From contig JBGVOD010000008.1 in assembly GCA_045126215.1 (NCBI GenBank), positions 1 through 53,537 on the forward strand: a stretch of DNA of 53,537 bases, read 5' to 3'. Both the position numbers and the translations under genes were made by a program. The notes under the pieces are model-generated. The model made no database searches. It was given only the letters and a program-made list of their open reading frames with translations, and was not told where the DNA came from. This document shows positions 33,673 to 43,101 of this stretch, in pieces. The stretch comes from SVEL01 sp045126215 (lineage in GTDB: Bacteria > Bacillota > Clostridia > Lachnospirales > Lachnospiraceae). How positions within the stretch are numbered: the first letter of the stretch is position 1; every line of letters starts with the position of its first letter.

Positions 33673-35229
33673 CTATAAACCATATTTATGTGAAAGCATT
33701 TCAGCTTTATCCTTTATCTCTTCTAATTTTTCCTGTGATGTCATATCTGCGCCATCTATGTCATTATTCAACAAATCCTGTAGAATATTAACTAAGCGCA
33801 GATAACTACGTTGCAGTCTTGAACGCATTGTAACTTCTTCTGTACGGTCAAGTATTACATACATTTTGTATGTATTTAAATCATCTGACAATTCACTTTG
33901 ATATAAATCAAATATACGTTTTCCAGCTGGTACATTACGCTGCATTCTAATACAATCTTTACGAATCTGGTCCTGACCGTTTTCTGAAAATAAATCGCAG
34001 TATGAGTCTATGAATTCTTCGTGTTTATATCCAAATAATGATAAGGCATAATCATTTGCAAACGTAACAACATTATCCTTATTAACAAGAATATATCCAC
34101 ATGGCGTATTATCAAAAATAATATTTAACATTGTATCTGTATCCATATGATGTTCTATTTCTTCAAGCTCTACGACAAGATCTTTATGTACATCGTTTAC
34201 TGAATCGTCTTTTAATTCACGAACTAACAATGAATGTTTTGCATATGATATTTCATCTTCATTTAGTTTTTCAGCAGGGATAGATGTAAAAATATTTACT
34301 ATATCCGAATCAAGCTGGCTACCAATTACACGCTTAAGTTCTGCAATCGCAGTTTCTCTGGAAAGGGCTTTTCGATAAGAACGGTCTGTTGTCATTGCAT
34401 CATATGTATCTGCAACTGCAAGTATTCGACTTCCTGTATCAAGCATTTCTTCGCACAATCCATCTGGATATCCCTTTCCGTCAATTCGTTCATGATGATG
34501 ACGTACCATTTGACAAATATCCTCTAAATCAACTAGACCATCTAATATGTCGCAGGCTTTTATAGGATGCGATTGAATTAGTTTGTATTCTTCATCGGTT
34601 AATCTGTCAGGTTTATTTAAAATATTCAGAGGAATCTGTATTTTACCAATATCGTGAAGAAGTGCTGCAAGGGAAATATGGAACACTTCTGATTCCGGTA
34701 AATTTAGTTGAAGCGCAATCTTAGTTGCATATTTTTGGACATTCTGGGAATGCTTGGCAGTATAGGCATCCTTGGCTTCAAGGATTAGAACGAGGGATTT
34801 AACAAGATTTATTAAGTCTTTGTTACACTGCTCAAGCGTCTGCATTTCCTCGCTTCTATTTACCATAATTTCTAAAAGATATGTAAGACCAGTATTCTTA
34901 TCTTTGTATAAAGGAATAGCATAGTCGTCAATATAGCGAACTGTTCCATTAGGTAAAATATCCTTGCGTTGTAGCATAGTTTTACAACCTGATTCCATTG
35001 CCCGGGAAATAGAGCAGTACTGACAATGTTTACCACCATTTGAAATGTTATAGCAAAGTTCTCCAACTGTTTTATCCCATTCTAAACCACGAAGTTTCAA
35101 AAAACTGTCATTTACATAATGAATACGGTTAAGATCATCCATTATAATATAGGCAATAGGCGTGTTTTCTATAAGCATATTAACTAGTTTGTTTTTATTT
35201 ATCGTTAGTTCGTCACGCATATTTCTCAT
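33673..35229 (-). CDS. PAS-HD-GYP-PAS protein (putative c-di-GMP phosphodiesterase)
   Basis: 518 residues, cytoplasmic. N-terminal PAS domain (about 8-125) with a Cys cluster CYNIS...CQYC that could hold a metal or redox site; HD-GYP domain with H160, HDIGK (192-196) and HHERIDGKGYPDG (from 245), the residues needed to hydrolyse cyclic di-GMP; then a second PAS domain (about 365-460) and a coiled tail. I start at ATG 35229: GGAGG (35239-35235) is 5 nt before it and overlaps the alternative ATG at 35241. Ends against the glycosyltransferase relic. Confidence 0.85.
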   Translation of the reverse strand: MRNMRDELTINKNKLVNMLIENTPIAYIIMDDLNRIHYVNDSFLKLRGLEWDKTVGELCYNISNGGKHCQYCSISRAMESGCKTMLQRKDILPNGTVRYIDDYAIPLYKDKNTGLTYLLEIMVNRSEEMQTLEQCNKDLINLVKSLVLILEAKDAYTAKHSQNVQKYATKIALQLNLPESEVFHISLAALLHDIGKIQIPLNILNKPDRLTDEEYKLIQSHPIKACDILDGLVDLEDICQMVRHHHERIDGKGYPDGLCEEMLDTGSRILAVADTYDAMTTDRSYRKALSRETAIAELKRVIGSQLDSDIVNIFTSIPAEKLNEDEISYAKHSLLVRELKDDSVNDVHKDLVVELEEIEHHMDTDTMLNIIFDNTPCGYILVNKDNVVTFANDYALSLFGYKHEEFIDSYCDLFSENGQDQIRKDCIRMQRNVPAGKRIFDLYQSELSDDLNTYKMYVILDRTEEVTMRSRLQRSYLRLVNILQDLLNNDIDGADMTSQEKLEEIKDKAEMLSHKYGL

Positions 35230-35351
35230 ATAATCCTCCATATATCATTTTAAGAATTTAAGATTTACAGAAATACTCTGTTCATACTATTCAATTACAA
35301 GAATCTCCAGTATGTTATTAAAATATATTGTTATTTAAAAGTGTTCACGAG

Positions 35352-35374
35352 AATATACTACTATATAGTATATT
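35352..35374. promoter_or_regulatory. 9-bp inverted repeat in the divergent intergenic region
   Basis: AATATACTA (35352-35360) / TAGTATATT (35366-35374), 5-bp centre. It lies between the divergent HD-GYP and flavodiiron genes and could be an operator. The 400-bp gap otherwise holds only AT-rich sequence. Confidence 0.4.
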
Positions 35375-35476
35375 ATATTTTCTATGCTTTGAAAAGCAAA
35401 TTTTAACAATATAATTAACTTATAATTTATGATTAGTAAATTATATTATTAAATGTTACAGATTAATATTTATCCA

Positions 35477-35506
35477 TTGATAAATTATTGATATATGATA
35501 TATACT
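35477..35506 (+). promoter_or_regulatory. Possible promoter of the flavodiiron gene
   Basis: TTGATA (35477-35482), 18-bp spacer, TATACT (35501-35506); a second TATAAT lies at about 35540 with no good -35. Confidence 0.35.
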
Positions 35507-35630
35507 TATGTATGTGATGTTAGGATTCACACCTTAACTATAATGTATGGCAAAAAGATGTCAAACATTATTTCACAAAGTCATTTTTATTTGTATTTTA
35601 GACTAAAAGATTGCAAGGAGGAAATGGAAA

Positions 35631-36791
35631 ATGTTCATATCAGATTCTATAAAATATGTAGGAGTAAATGACAAGACACTAGATTTATTTGAAAGTCAGT
35701 ATGTAATTGAAAATGGAATGGCATACAATTCATACTTAATTATGGATGAAAAAGTAGCGCTTATGGATACAGTTGATATAAGAGGTTACGAAGAATGGAG
35801 TAAAAATGTTGAAGATGCATTGGAAGGTCGTGACATTGATTATATAGTTGTTCAACATATGGAGCCAGACCATGCTGGATCACTTGCAAAGACAATAGAG
35901 AAATATCCTAATGCAACTATTGTTGGAAATGCTAAAACATTTGCATTTTTTAATCAGTTCTTTGATATTGATATTTCAGACAAAAAGCTGGAAGTAAAAG
36001 AAGGAGATACACTTTCTCTTGGTAATCACACACTTTCGTTTATTATGGCACCAATGGTACATTGGCCAGAAGTAATGGTAACATACGAAAGTACAGAAAA
36101 AGTTTTATTCTCTGCTGATGGATTTGGTAAGTTCGGTGCTCTTGATGCAGATGAGGACTGGGCATGCGAAGCAAGAAGATATTATTTTAATATTGTTGGA
36201 AAGTATGGTGCATCTGTGCAAATGCTTCTCAAAAAGGCAAAAACATTAGATATACAAAAGATTCTTCCTCTTCATGGTCCTATATTAACTGAAAATTTAG
36301 AGTATTACATAGATTTATATGATAAATGGTCAAGCTATACACCGGAGAATAAAGGTGTATTTATCGCTTATGCATCTATTCATGGAAATACCAAGAAAGC
36401 TGCAGAAATACTTGCAGAAAAGATTCGAGCTCTTGGTGAGGAAAAGGTTGTTGTATCAGACCTATCACGTGAAGATATTGCTGAGTGTGTTGAAGACGCA
36501 TTCCGTTATGATAGAATGATTCTTTGTGCTGCAACTTATGATGGAAATGCCTTTGTTCCAATGGAAGATTTCTTACATCATTTGCAGATAAAAGCTTATC
36601 AGAATCGTACAGTAGGACTTCTTGAAAATGGAACATGGGCACCTATGGCTGCAAAATCTATGCGTACATATTTGGAATCTATGAAAAATATTACAATTCT
36701 TGATGATGTTGTATCTATTAAGTCAAAGTATAAAACAGAAGATGAAGCTTCAATGGATAAGCTTGCTAAAGCAATAGTTTCGGCTAAGTAA
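35631..36791 (+). CDS. Flavodiiron protein (A-type flavoprotein, oxygen/NO reductase)
   Basis: 386 residues. N-terminal metallo-beta-lactamase-like diiron domain with HMEPDHAGS (HxExDH ligands), HWPEV and LPLHGP; C-terminal flavodoxin domain from about residue 245 with FMN loop YASIHGNTKKAAE. Reduces O2 to water or NO to N2O to protect anaerobes, taking electrons from rubredoxin or a similar donor (none encoded nearby). RBS AAGGAGG. Confidence 0.93.
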   Translation: MFISDSIKYVGVNDKTLDLFESQYVIENGMAYNSYLIMDEKVALMDTVDIRGYEEWSKNVEDALEGRDIDYIVVQHMEPDHAGSLAKTIEKYPNATIVGNAKTFAFFNQFFDIDISDKKLEVKEGDTLSLGNHTLSFIMAPMVHWPEVMVTYESTEKVLFSADGFGKFGALDADEDWACEARRYYFNIVGKYGASVQMLLKKAKTLDIQKILPLHGPILTENLEYYIDLYDKWSSYTPENKGVFIAYASIHGNTKKAAEILAEKIRALGEEKVVVSDLSREDIAECVEDAFRYDRMILCAATYDGNAFVPMEDFLHHLQIKAYQNRTVGLLENGTWAPMAAKSMRTYLESMKNITILDDVVSIKSKYKTEDEASMDKLAKAIVSAK

Positions 36792-36842
36792 ATTTTATTG
36801 AATAAGAACCTTTAATATATTTTAGATTGGAGGCTCCTTTAT

Positions 36843-38432
36843 ATGACAATTGGAATCATTTTGGTTTCATTCGTTATTTTTTTAAGTATTCTGGCTGAAA
36901 AATTTTCAGTAAAGCTTGGAATGCCCGCATTAATTCTTTTTATGTTTATTGGTATGCTTTTTGGTAGTGATGGTATTATGAAGATACCATTTGATGATTA
37001 TTCTGCTGCCAATGAAATATGTTCTATTGCATTGCTTTTTATTATGTTTTATGGTGGTTTCAATACTAAATGGAAACTGGCAAAACCAGTTGCAACAAAA
37101 GCAGTGCTGCTGTCTACTCTTGGAGTTGTTATTACTGCAGGAGTGACAGCTGTATTATGTTACTTTTTGCTTGGTTTTTCTGTTGCAGAGAGTTTTTTGA
37201 TTGGAGCTGTGCTGTCTTCAACCGATGCGGCAAGTGTATTCTCAATTCTTAGACAGAAAAAGCTGAATTTAAAAGATGGAACGGCTTCCCTTTTGGAAGT
37301 GGAAAGTGGTAGTAATGACCCGATGTCATATATGTTGACCATAATAGGAATAGGCATAATTGGTGCATCAGATGCAGGCAATCCAGTGGTACTTATTATT
37401 CTGCAGATTCTTTTGGGCGTTTCAGTTGGTGTGCTGTTTGCGTTTATTGCCATTTGGCTCCTTACAAAAACGAGTCTGATTTCTGAAGGTCTTGATACAA
37501 TTTTTATGATTGCGATTGTTCTTATTTGCTACAGTATATCTGGTATTCTTGGCGGAAATCAGTTCTTAAGTGTATACCTGATGGGAATAATTATTGGTAA
37601 TAGTAGAATTAAAAACAAAACCACAATGATACCATTCTTTGATGGAGTAACAAGTCTTTCGCAGATATTAATTTTCTTCCTATTAGGACTTCTTGCTTTC
37701 CCTCATGAAATGCCAGAAATTTTTCTGACAGCTCTTGCAATTGCAATTTTCCTGACAGTAATTGCAAGACCAATTGCTGTATTTAGTATACTGCTTCCTT
37801 TTCGCTGCAGTGTACGTCAATGTGTTTTGGTATCATGGGCCGGCTTAAGAGGTGCTGCTTCCTCTGTTTTTGCAATAATGGTAGTAGCAAGTGGTGCAGG
37901 TCTTGCCTATGATTTATTCCATATAGTATTTATGGTATCCCTTTTCTCTGTTTCAATACAAGGAACATTTCTTCCGGCAGTTGCAAAAAAACTAAATATG
38001 GTGGATGAATCTAATGATGTTTGTAAAACATTTAATGATTATCAGGAAGAATCTGCAATAACACTTATGCGAATGTATATTCCAAAAGGACATAACTGGG
38101 AAAATAAATATATTCGTGAGGTAAATATGCCAACAGGATCCTTGGCAATTATGATTAAAAGAAATAAAGAAACCATTATAACAAAAGGTGACACACAAAT
38201 ATTGGCAGGAGATAGCATAATATTAAGTGTTCCTGCCTATGAACCATCAGATAATGACCAATTGATGGAAATACATATTGATAAGTCTCATGAATGGTGT
38301 GGTAAGGCAATTTCCGAAATAAATATTCCAGAGGATGAATTACTTGCCATGGTTATAAGAAACGGTCAGAATCTGATTCCAGATGGCAAAACAGTCATAT
38401 GCGAAAATGACATTGTAGTAGCTTATAAATGA
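36843..38432 (+). CDS. CPA1-type cation/proton antiporter with RCK_C domains
   Basis: 529 residues. About 13 membrane spans to residue 385, with the exchange motif region GAVLSSTDAASVFSIL (conserved Asp pair of CPA antiporters). The cytoplasmic C-terminus has two similar RCK_C (TrkA-C) units: SLAIMIKRN...ILAGDSIILSV and LLAMVIRNG...ICENDIVVAY, which in NhaP2/CvrA-type K+/H+ antiporters sense nucleotides. RBS TGGAGG. The ion is not deducible. Confidence 0.9.
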   Translation: MTIGIILVSFVIFLSILAEKFSVKLGMPALILFMFIGMLFGSDGIMKIPFDDYSAANEICSIALLFIMFYGGFNTKWKLAKPVATKAVLLSTLGVVITAGVTAVLCYFLLGFSVAESFLIGAVLSSTDAASVFSILRQKKLNLKDGTASLLEVESGSNDPMSYMLTIIGIGIIGASDAGNPVVLIILQILLGVSVGVLFAFIAIWLLTKTSLISEGLDTIFMIAIVLICYSISGILGGNQFLSVYLMGIIIGNSRIKNKTTMIPFFDGVTSLSQILIFFLLGLLAFPHEMPEIFLTALAIAIFLTVIARPIAVFSILLPFRCSVRQCVLVSWAGLRGAASSVFAIMVVASGAGLAYDLFHIVFMVSLFSVSIQGTFLPAVAKKLNMVDESNDVCKTFNDYQEESAITLMRMYIPKGHNWENKYIREVNMPTGSLAIMIKRNKETIITKGDTQILAGDSIILSVPAYEPSDNDQLMEIHIDKSHEWCGKAISEINIPEDELLAMVIRNGQNLIPDGKTVICENDIVVAYK

Positions 38433-38511
38433 TTAACTGAAAAATAGATAATTAATATAAACAATCTGATTGTATTTTAGAAAACAGAGTTTGCTGGAAA
38501 GGAAGAATAGT

Positions 38512-38919
38512 TTGCGATTAAAGAAAGATAAGATAGTATATATTATTTTAGTATTAATATTATTCTTGTCAGGAGTGTGCTTTGAAAATAATAAAGCAGA
38601 TTCTAAATTTTTATGCTCACCTGTTGAATGCTCTGATTCAAATATAAAATCAGATATTTTTACAAATTTAGATATACAAGTATGTACTGCAGAAATGTTA
38701 GGTGCTGGAAGGATAAGCAGTGTACAGCAGTTTTCTTGCAGTCATATTTGCAAAAACAGGGAATTAAAAATATTCCCTGATTATCTTCTGTTAAGTTATC
38801 TCTCTATAACAGAAGGAAAGTTCTTTACGAGTTCAGAAATAACACAGGTTTACAGTAAGTGTTTGGATGAACTTATCATGAATTATATTCATAAATCAGA
38901 TGGCAAAAAAAGAATCTAA
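38512..38919 (+). CDS. Small membrane-anchored or secreted protein, unknown
   Basis: 135 residues starting at TTG 38512, 8 nt after AAAGGAAG; an upstream TTG at 38470 has no ribosome binding site. N-terminal hydrophobic segment IVYIILVLILFLSGVCF acts as signal anchor; the rest has six further Cys residues spread as C..C, C and CSHIC, perhaps disulfide bonded outside the cell. No family recognised. Confidence 0.55.
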   Translation: MRLKKDKIVYIILVLILFLSGVCFENNKADSKFLCSPVECSDSNIKSDIFTNLDIQVCTAEMLGAGRISSVQQFSCSHICKNRELKIFPDYLLLSYLSITEGKFFTSSEITQVYSKCLDELIMNYIHKSDGKKRI

Positions 38920-39063
38920 ATTATCCCCAATAAATTAAGTGTATTTATACACGTGAAATCTCTTGCAGGGTAAAGAGACATTATTGAAATAAATAAAATA
39001 TGAAAGTGAAGCATACAAAATACAGTTATGCTTATTTTTGTATGCCATAAATGGTGGTAATAT

Positions 39064-39183
39064 ATGATTGAAGATATTTTTGCAGCGATAATGTGTATTA
39101 TTTCAGTTGCAGCATGCGTTTGGTGCTGGTGGTTTGATAATGGTGGTACATTTCGTAGTGAAAAGAAGAACAGAAAAGAATAA
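39064..39183 (+). CDS. 39-residue single-span membrane protein, unknown
   Basis: Begins MIEDIFAAIMCIISVAACVW, then CWWFDNGG and a basic tail RSEKKNRKE. One membrane helix followed by a Trp pair and positive charge is a plausible small membrane protein. Ribosome binding site weak (GGTGG). Shorter than usual thresholds; tentative. Confidence 0.4.
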   Translation: MIEDIFAAIMCIISVAACVWCWWFDNGGTFRSEKKNRKE

Positions 39184-39263
39184 ATGTACATATAGATTTT
39201 TCAGCTTTTTTATAGTAAAATCTGTCTTATAGATAACGTAAAAAATGAATGGAAGATAACAAA

Positions 39264-40052
39264 ATGGAAAGACAATTAGTATTAAAAAAAGATATTATAG
39301 AGGCTCTTGCAGAATTAGGAGTTAAAAGTGGTCAATCAATAATGGTACATACATCATTAAGCAGTCTGGGTTTTGTCTGTGGTGGAGCTCAGGTTGTGAT
39401 TGAAGCATTAATTGAGAGCGTTGGTGAAAGTGGAACAATTATGATGCCAACACAGTCATGGAAAAACCTTGACCCAACGGCAGGTGTACATTGGGAGGAA
39501 CCTGAGGAATGGTGGCAGGCGATTCGCGATAACTGGCCGGCATACGATAAAGAAATAACACCAACAAATACTATGGGTGCTGTTGCTGAGATGTTTAGAA
39601 AATGGCCGGGTGCTCTTAGAAGTGATCATCCGGCACGTTCTGTTGCTGCATTTGGAAGTAATGCAGAGTATTTAGTAAAAGACCATGATTTATCAAATAT
39701 CTTCGGAGAGGGATCTCCGATTGCAAAACTATATGAATTAGATGGTTATGTATTGCTCATAGGTGTTGATTACGATAAAAATACATCTATTCATTTAGCA
39801 GATGTGCGTGCAAAATACCCAGGAAAACACATGTCTTTTGAAAGCAGCGCAATAATGGAAAATGGCAATCGTGTGTGGAAAACATATGAAACATTATTCG
39901 TTGATGGCGAAGATTTTTGTGATATTGGAAAAGCTTTCGAGGAAGAATACTCAGTAAAAAAGGTTTCTCTTGGTAATGGAATTCTTAGATTTATGAGACA
40001 AAGAGAATTAGTTGATTTTGCCGTAAAGTGGATAGAAGAGAACAGAAGATAA
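39264..40052 (+). CDS. AAC(3)-family N-acetyltransferase
   Basis: 262 residues. Belongs to the aminoglycoside 3-N-acetyltransferase fold (YokD/FrbF relatives): VHTSLSSLGFVCGGAQVVIEAL, GTIMMPTQSW, PTNTMGAVAEMFRKWPGALRSDHPARSVAAFG and LIGVDYDKNTSIHLADVRA, including the conserved HP..S and N.H positions. Acetyl-CoA dependent; chromosomal members of Clostridia do not necessarily confer resistance. ATG 39264 follows GGAAG by 8 nt; ATG 39249 lacks a ribosome binding site. Confidence 0.85.
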   Translation: MERQLVLKKDIIEALAELGVKSGQSIMVHTSLSSLGFVCGGAQVVIEALIESVGESGTIMMPTQSWKNLDPTAGVHWEEPEEWWQAIRDNWPAYDKEITPTNTMGAVAEMFRKWPGALRSDHPARSVAAFGSNAEYLVKDHDLSNIFGEGSPIAKLYELDGYVLLIGVDYDKNTSIHLADVRAKYPGKHMSFESSAIMENGNRVWKTYETLFVDGEDFCDIGKAFEEEYSVKKVSLGNGILRFMRQRELVDFAVKWIEENRR

Positions 40053-40079
40053 ATACATCAATGATTGTAGGAGAAAAAA

Positions 40080-41258
40080 ATGTTACTTAGTTTAGGTTTG
40101 GTGCTTATCTTTGGGATGTCCCTTGGATGGTTATGTAAAATTTTGAAACTTCCAAGCCTTATAGGAATGATTGCAACAGGTATAATATTAGGACCGTATG
40201 TTTTAGATGGTATTGATTCATCAATGCTTCTTGTATCATCAGATATACGAAAAATTGCACTTATAATTATTCTTACAAGAGCAGGTTTAAGTCTCGATGT
40301 ATCCGGACTTAAGAAGATTGGAAGACCAGCATTTATGATGTGTTTTGTACCTGCAACATTTGAACTTCTGGGGATGCTTTTACTAGGACCAAAGCTTTTA
40401 GGATTAAGTGTCCTTGAATCAGCTATTATGGGAGCGGTACTTGCAGCAGTTTCTCCAGCAGTGGTTGTTCCAAGGATGGTAAAGCTTATAGATGAAGGTT
40501 ATGGTACAAGCAGTAAAATACCACAACTTATCCTTGCGGGGGCCTCTGTTGATGATGTTTATGTAATTGTGCTTTTTTCTACATTTACTGGAATGGCAAC
40601 AGGAAATGGCATATCTGTCATAAAGTTTATTAATATTCCTATATCGATTATTCTAGGTATTGTTGTGGGGGTAATTGCAGGTTTATTTCTGTCAAAGTAT
40701 TTCAAAAAAGTACATATCAGGGATACTATCAAGATTCTGATTATCTTAAGTATTTCTTTTATACTTGTTGCAATAGAAGATATGTTGGATACAGAAATTA
40801 CCTTTGCTTCACTTATTTCCATTATGTTTATTGGAATTACCCTTAAGAAACATAGAGCTGTTGTTGCAAATAGATTATCACAAAAATACAATAAACTTTG
40901 GGTGGGAGCAGAAGTATTTTTATTTGTATTAGTTGGTGCAACGGTCAATATAAACTATCTTGGAAATGTTGGTATAAAGGCTGTTATTGTGATTATCTTT
41001 GCACTTGTGTTCAGAATGACAGGCGTATTTGTTTGCCTTATTGGAACTAAACTGAACAAAAAGGAAAGACTTTTCACGATGATGGCATATACTCCAAAGG
41101 CTACAGTTCAGGCTGCAATAGGTGGAATTCCACTTGCAATGGGACTTGCATGTGGAGACATAGTGCTTACGGTAGCAGTACTTGCAATTATACTCACAGC
41201 ACCTATTGGTGCTTTTGCAATTGATATAAGTTATAAAAAATTGTTGCAGAAAGATTAA
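40080..41258 (+). CDS. CPA2-type cation/proton antiporter
   Basis: 392 residues, about 12 membrane spans and no cytoplasmic regulatory domain. SLGWLCKILKLPSLIGMIATGIILGP, the motif LAAVSPAVVVPRM and the ASVDDVYVI (conserved Asp pair) are typical of Na+/H+ or K+/H+ exchangers. RBS GTAGGAG. Separate from the CPA1 antiporter 2 kb upstream. Confidence 0.87.
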   Translation: MLLSLGLVLIFGMSLGWLCKILKLPSLIGMIATGIILGPYVLDGIDSSMLLVSSDIRKIALIIILTRAGLSLDVSGLKKIGRPAFMMCFVPATFELLGMLLLGPKLLGLSVLESAIMGAVLAAVSPAVVVPRMVKLIDEGYGTSSKIPQLILAGASVDDVYVIVLFSTFTGMATGNGISVIKFINIPISIILGIVVGVIAGLFLSKYFKKVHIRDTIKILIILSISFILVAIEDMLDTEITFASLISIMFIGITLKKHRAVVANRLSQKYNKLWVGAEVFLFVLVGATVNINYLGNVGIKAVIVIIFALVFRMTGVFVCLIGTKLNKKERLFTMMAYTPKATVQAAIGGIPLAMGLACGDIVLTVAVLAIILTAPIGAFAIDISYKKLLQKD

Positions 41259-41315
41259 AAATAAAGTAACGATTAAGAACGTGAAAATTATGTGATGTGA
41301 AATAGATGGTGAGAT

Positions 41316-42140
41316 ATGTCAAAGATAATAAAAATAACAGATTTTAATTCACCAGAGTTGGATTTTTATGCAAGACTTTCTGAGAATCAATTATTGAAAT
41401 TTAATGAACCAAAAGTTGGTTATTTTATTGCAGAAAGTCCGATTGTTGTAGAGAGAGCTTTGGATGCAGGATATGAACCGGTTTCTATCCTTATTGAAGA
41501 TAAAGATATAGAAAGTCATGGGAAAAAAATAATTGAGAGATGTAAAGATATCCCTGTGTATACGGCAGAATTTGATGTTCTTACGAAACTTACAGGGTTT
41601 GAGCTGACAAGGGGAATGCTCTGTCTGATGAAGAGAAAAGAGCTTCCAAAGATTGCAGACATATGTAAATTGGCAAAGAGAATTGCTATTCTTGAAAATG
41701 TTGTAAATCCCACAAATGTAGGTGCAATATTCAGGTCGGCAGCAGCTCTTAGCATGGATGCAGTTATACTTACAAAAGGGTGTACAAATCCATTGTACAG
41801 AAGAGCCATCAGAGTGAGTATGGGAACTGTATTTCAAATACCATGGACAATAATCGATGATGACATAGAGTGGCCGGTGCAGGGGCTAACATACTTTAAT
41901 TCTTTTGGGTATAAAACCGCTGCCATGGCACTTAGTGATAATTCAGTAAGCATAGATGATGAAAGACTTTTGACTGAAGATAAGATAGCTATAATCCTTG
42001 GAACAGAAGGAGAGGGGTTGTCAAAAGAGACTATTGAGAACTGTGATTATACAGTTAAAATTCCGATGGCAGCAGGAGTGGATTCATTAAATGTTGCAGC
42101 TGCAAGCGCAGTGGCATTTTGGCAGCTTAGGAATAGATAA
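41316..42140 (+). CDS. TrmH/SpoU-family RNA 2'-O-methyltransferase
   Basis: 274 residues. N-terminal substrate-binding region (to about 110), then SpoU knot domain: motif 1 NPTNVGAIFRSAAAL, motif 2 ILGTEGEGLSKE, motif 3 IPMAAGVDSLNVAAASAV. Acts on rRNA or tRNA with SAM. RBS GGTGAG. Confidence 0.9.
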   Translation: MSKIIKITDFNSPELDFYARLSENQLLKFNEPKVGYFIAESPIVVERALDAGYEPVSILIEDKDIESHGKKIIERCKDIPVYTAEFDVLTKLTGFELTRGMLCLMKRKELPKIADICKLAKRIAILENVVNPTNVGAIFRSAAALSMDAVILTKGCTNPLYRRAIRVSMGTVFQIPWTIIDDDIEWPVQGLTYFNSFGYKTAAMALSDNSVSIDDERLLTEDKIAIILGTEGEGLSKETIENCDYTVKIPMAAGVDSLNVAAASAVAFWQLRNR

Positions 42141-42210
42141 ATTATCTGTAATTTGAAAAAGAGTTCTAATAAGAACATGGAGCACGATAGTGCGTAATGT
42201 TTGTATGCAA

Positions 42211-42240
42211 AATCGAGTAGGTGTCAGCCTACTTGATTGT
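42211..42240. terminator. Bidirectional terminator hairpin
   Basis: AATCGAGTAGG (42211-42221) / CCTACTTGATT (42228-42238), 11 bp with one G-T. It overlaps the 3' end of the convergent response-regulator gene (stop at 42224-42226). Confidence 0.65.
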
Positions 42241-42988
42241 TCAATATTTTATTTAGTGTTTTTTCGATTACATCTTTGGTGGCAGGTTTTAAAATATAGC
42301 CGGAAGGCTTTAATTTGAGTACTGCATCTATGTGCTCACGGTCATGCACACCTGTAAGGAATACTACAGGAATATTTTTGCCTATATTAAGTTCTCTAAT
42401 CATCTGCAAAGTCATCTTGCCATCCCATATTGGCATTTCATAATCAAGAAAAATAATATCTGGAATTTTCCGACCTATCTGCGCAAGAGCTTCAACACCC
42501 GAAAGTGCTGTCACTACTTCACAATATGGAGGTATGAGAGTTTCTATTATTTTTAATTGTAGCGAATCATCGTCTACTAAAAGAATATTTTTTGTATTTA
42601 AATCAGATGATAATTTTTGATCTTCAACCTTTCCCTTTAACTTGCTTAAAATAGCTGTAACAATTATATCGTTACCCATAGGTGTGTAAAGATTGGTGAA
42701 CTGCTCATCACCTGTAAAACGCGTAAATCTTGTATGTTCATAGCTTGTGCCAAGACAAAATACAGGTATTTTTTTGTATTTATTAGCAATTTCTCTGAGG
42801 ATATCTTCACATTCGTTGCTTATTTCATTAAAAGTTATAAGGATAAAATCCGGATTCTTCATAGTCATAACTGAACGAAATAAATCCACTTGATCTGGAC
42901 ATAAATGGACATTGAAATGTTCATCAAGTGTTTTATGTAAAAATTGAAATGTAGTATTAAACTTTCCTACCAATAATATTTTATACAT
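42224..42988 (-). CDS. Two-domain response regulator (degenerate REC + REC)
   Basis: 254 residues. Residues 1-120 look like a receiver fold without the acidic pocket. Residues 130-254 are a full receiver: ILLVDDDS, IIFLDYEMP (phosphoacceptor Asp), VVFLTG (Thr) and GYILKP (Lys). No DNA-binding or enzyme output domain, so it probably acts by protein contact. ATG 42988 is chosen because GGGAG lies 9 nt upstream; the TTG at 42997 is within that spacer. Confidence 0.85.
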   Translation of the reverse strand: MYKILLVGKFNTTFQFLHKTLDEHFNVHLCPDQVDLFRSVMTMKNPDFILITFNEISNECEDILREIANKYKKIPVFCLGTSYEHTRFTRFTGDEQFTNLYTPMGNDIIVTAILSKLKGKVEDQKLSSDLNTKNILLVDDDSLQLKIIETLIPPYCEVVTALSGVEALAQIGRKIPDIIFLDYEMPIWDGKMTLQMIRELNIGKNIPVVFLTGVHDREHIDAVLKLKPSGYILKPATKDVIEKTLNKILNNQVG

Positions 42989-43101
42989 ATAAGGCAACTC
43001 CCGCTTTCATTTAGTTTATAAATTAACGTATACATATTCTTGAAGATATAATATCATATTATATTTTCTAATGCTAGTACAACTATAGGAGAAAAATTTG
43101 T

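Noticed and set aside
33261..33791. Second half of the glycosyltransferase as a separate gene
   Set aside because: It is in the same frame as the first half after a single TAA, has no ribosome binding site, and its last 40 codons are antisense to the HD-GYP gene.
39249..39263. Earlier ATG for the AAC(3)-family gene
   Set aside because: GGAAG lies after it and fits the ATG at 39264.
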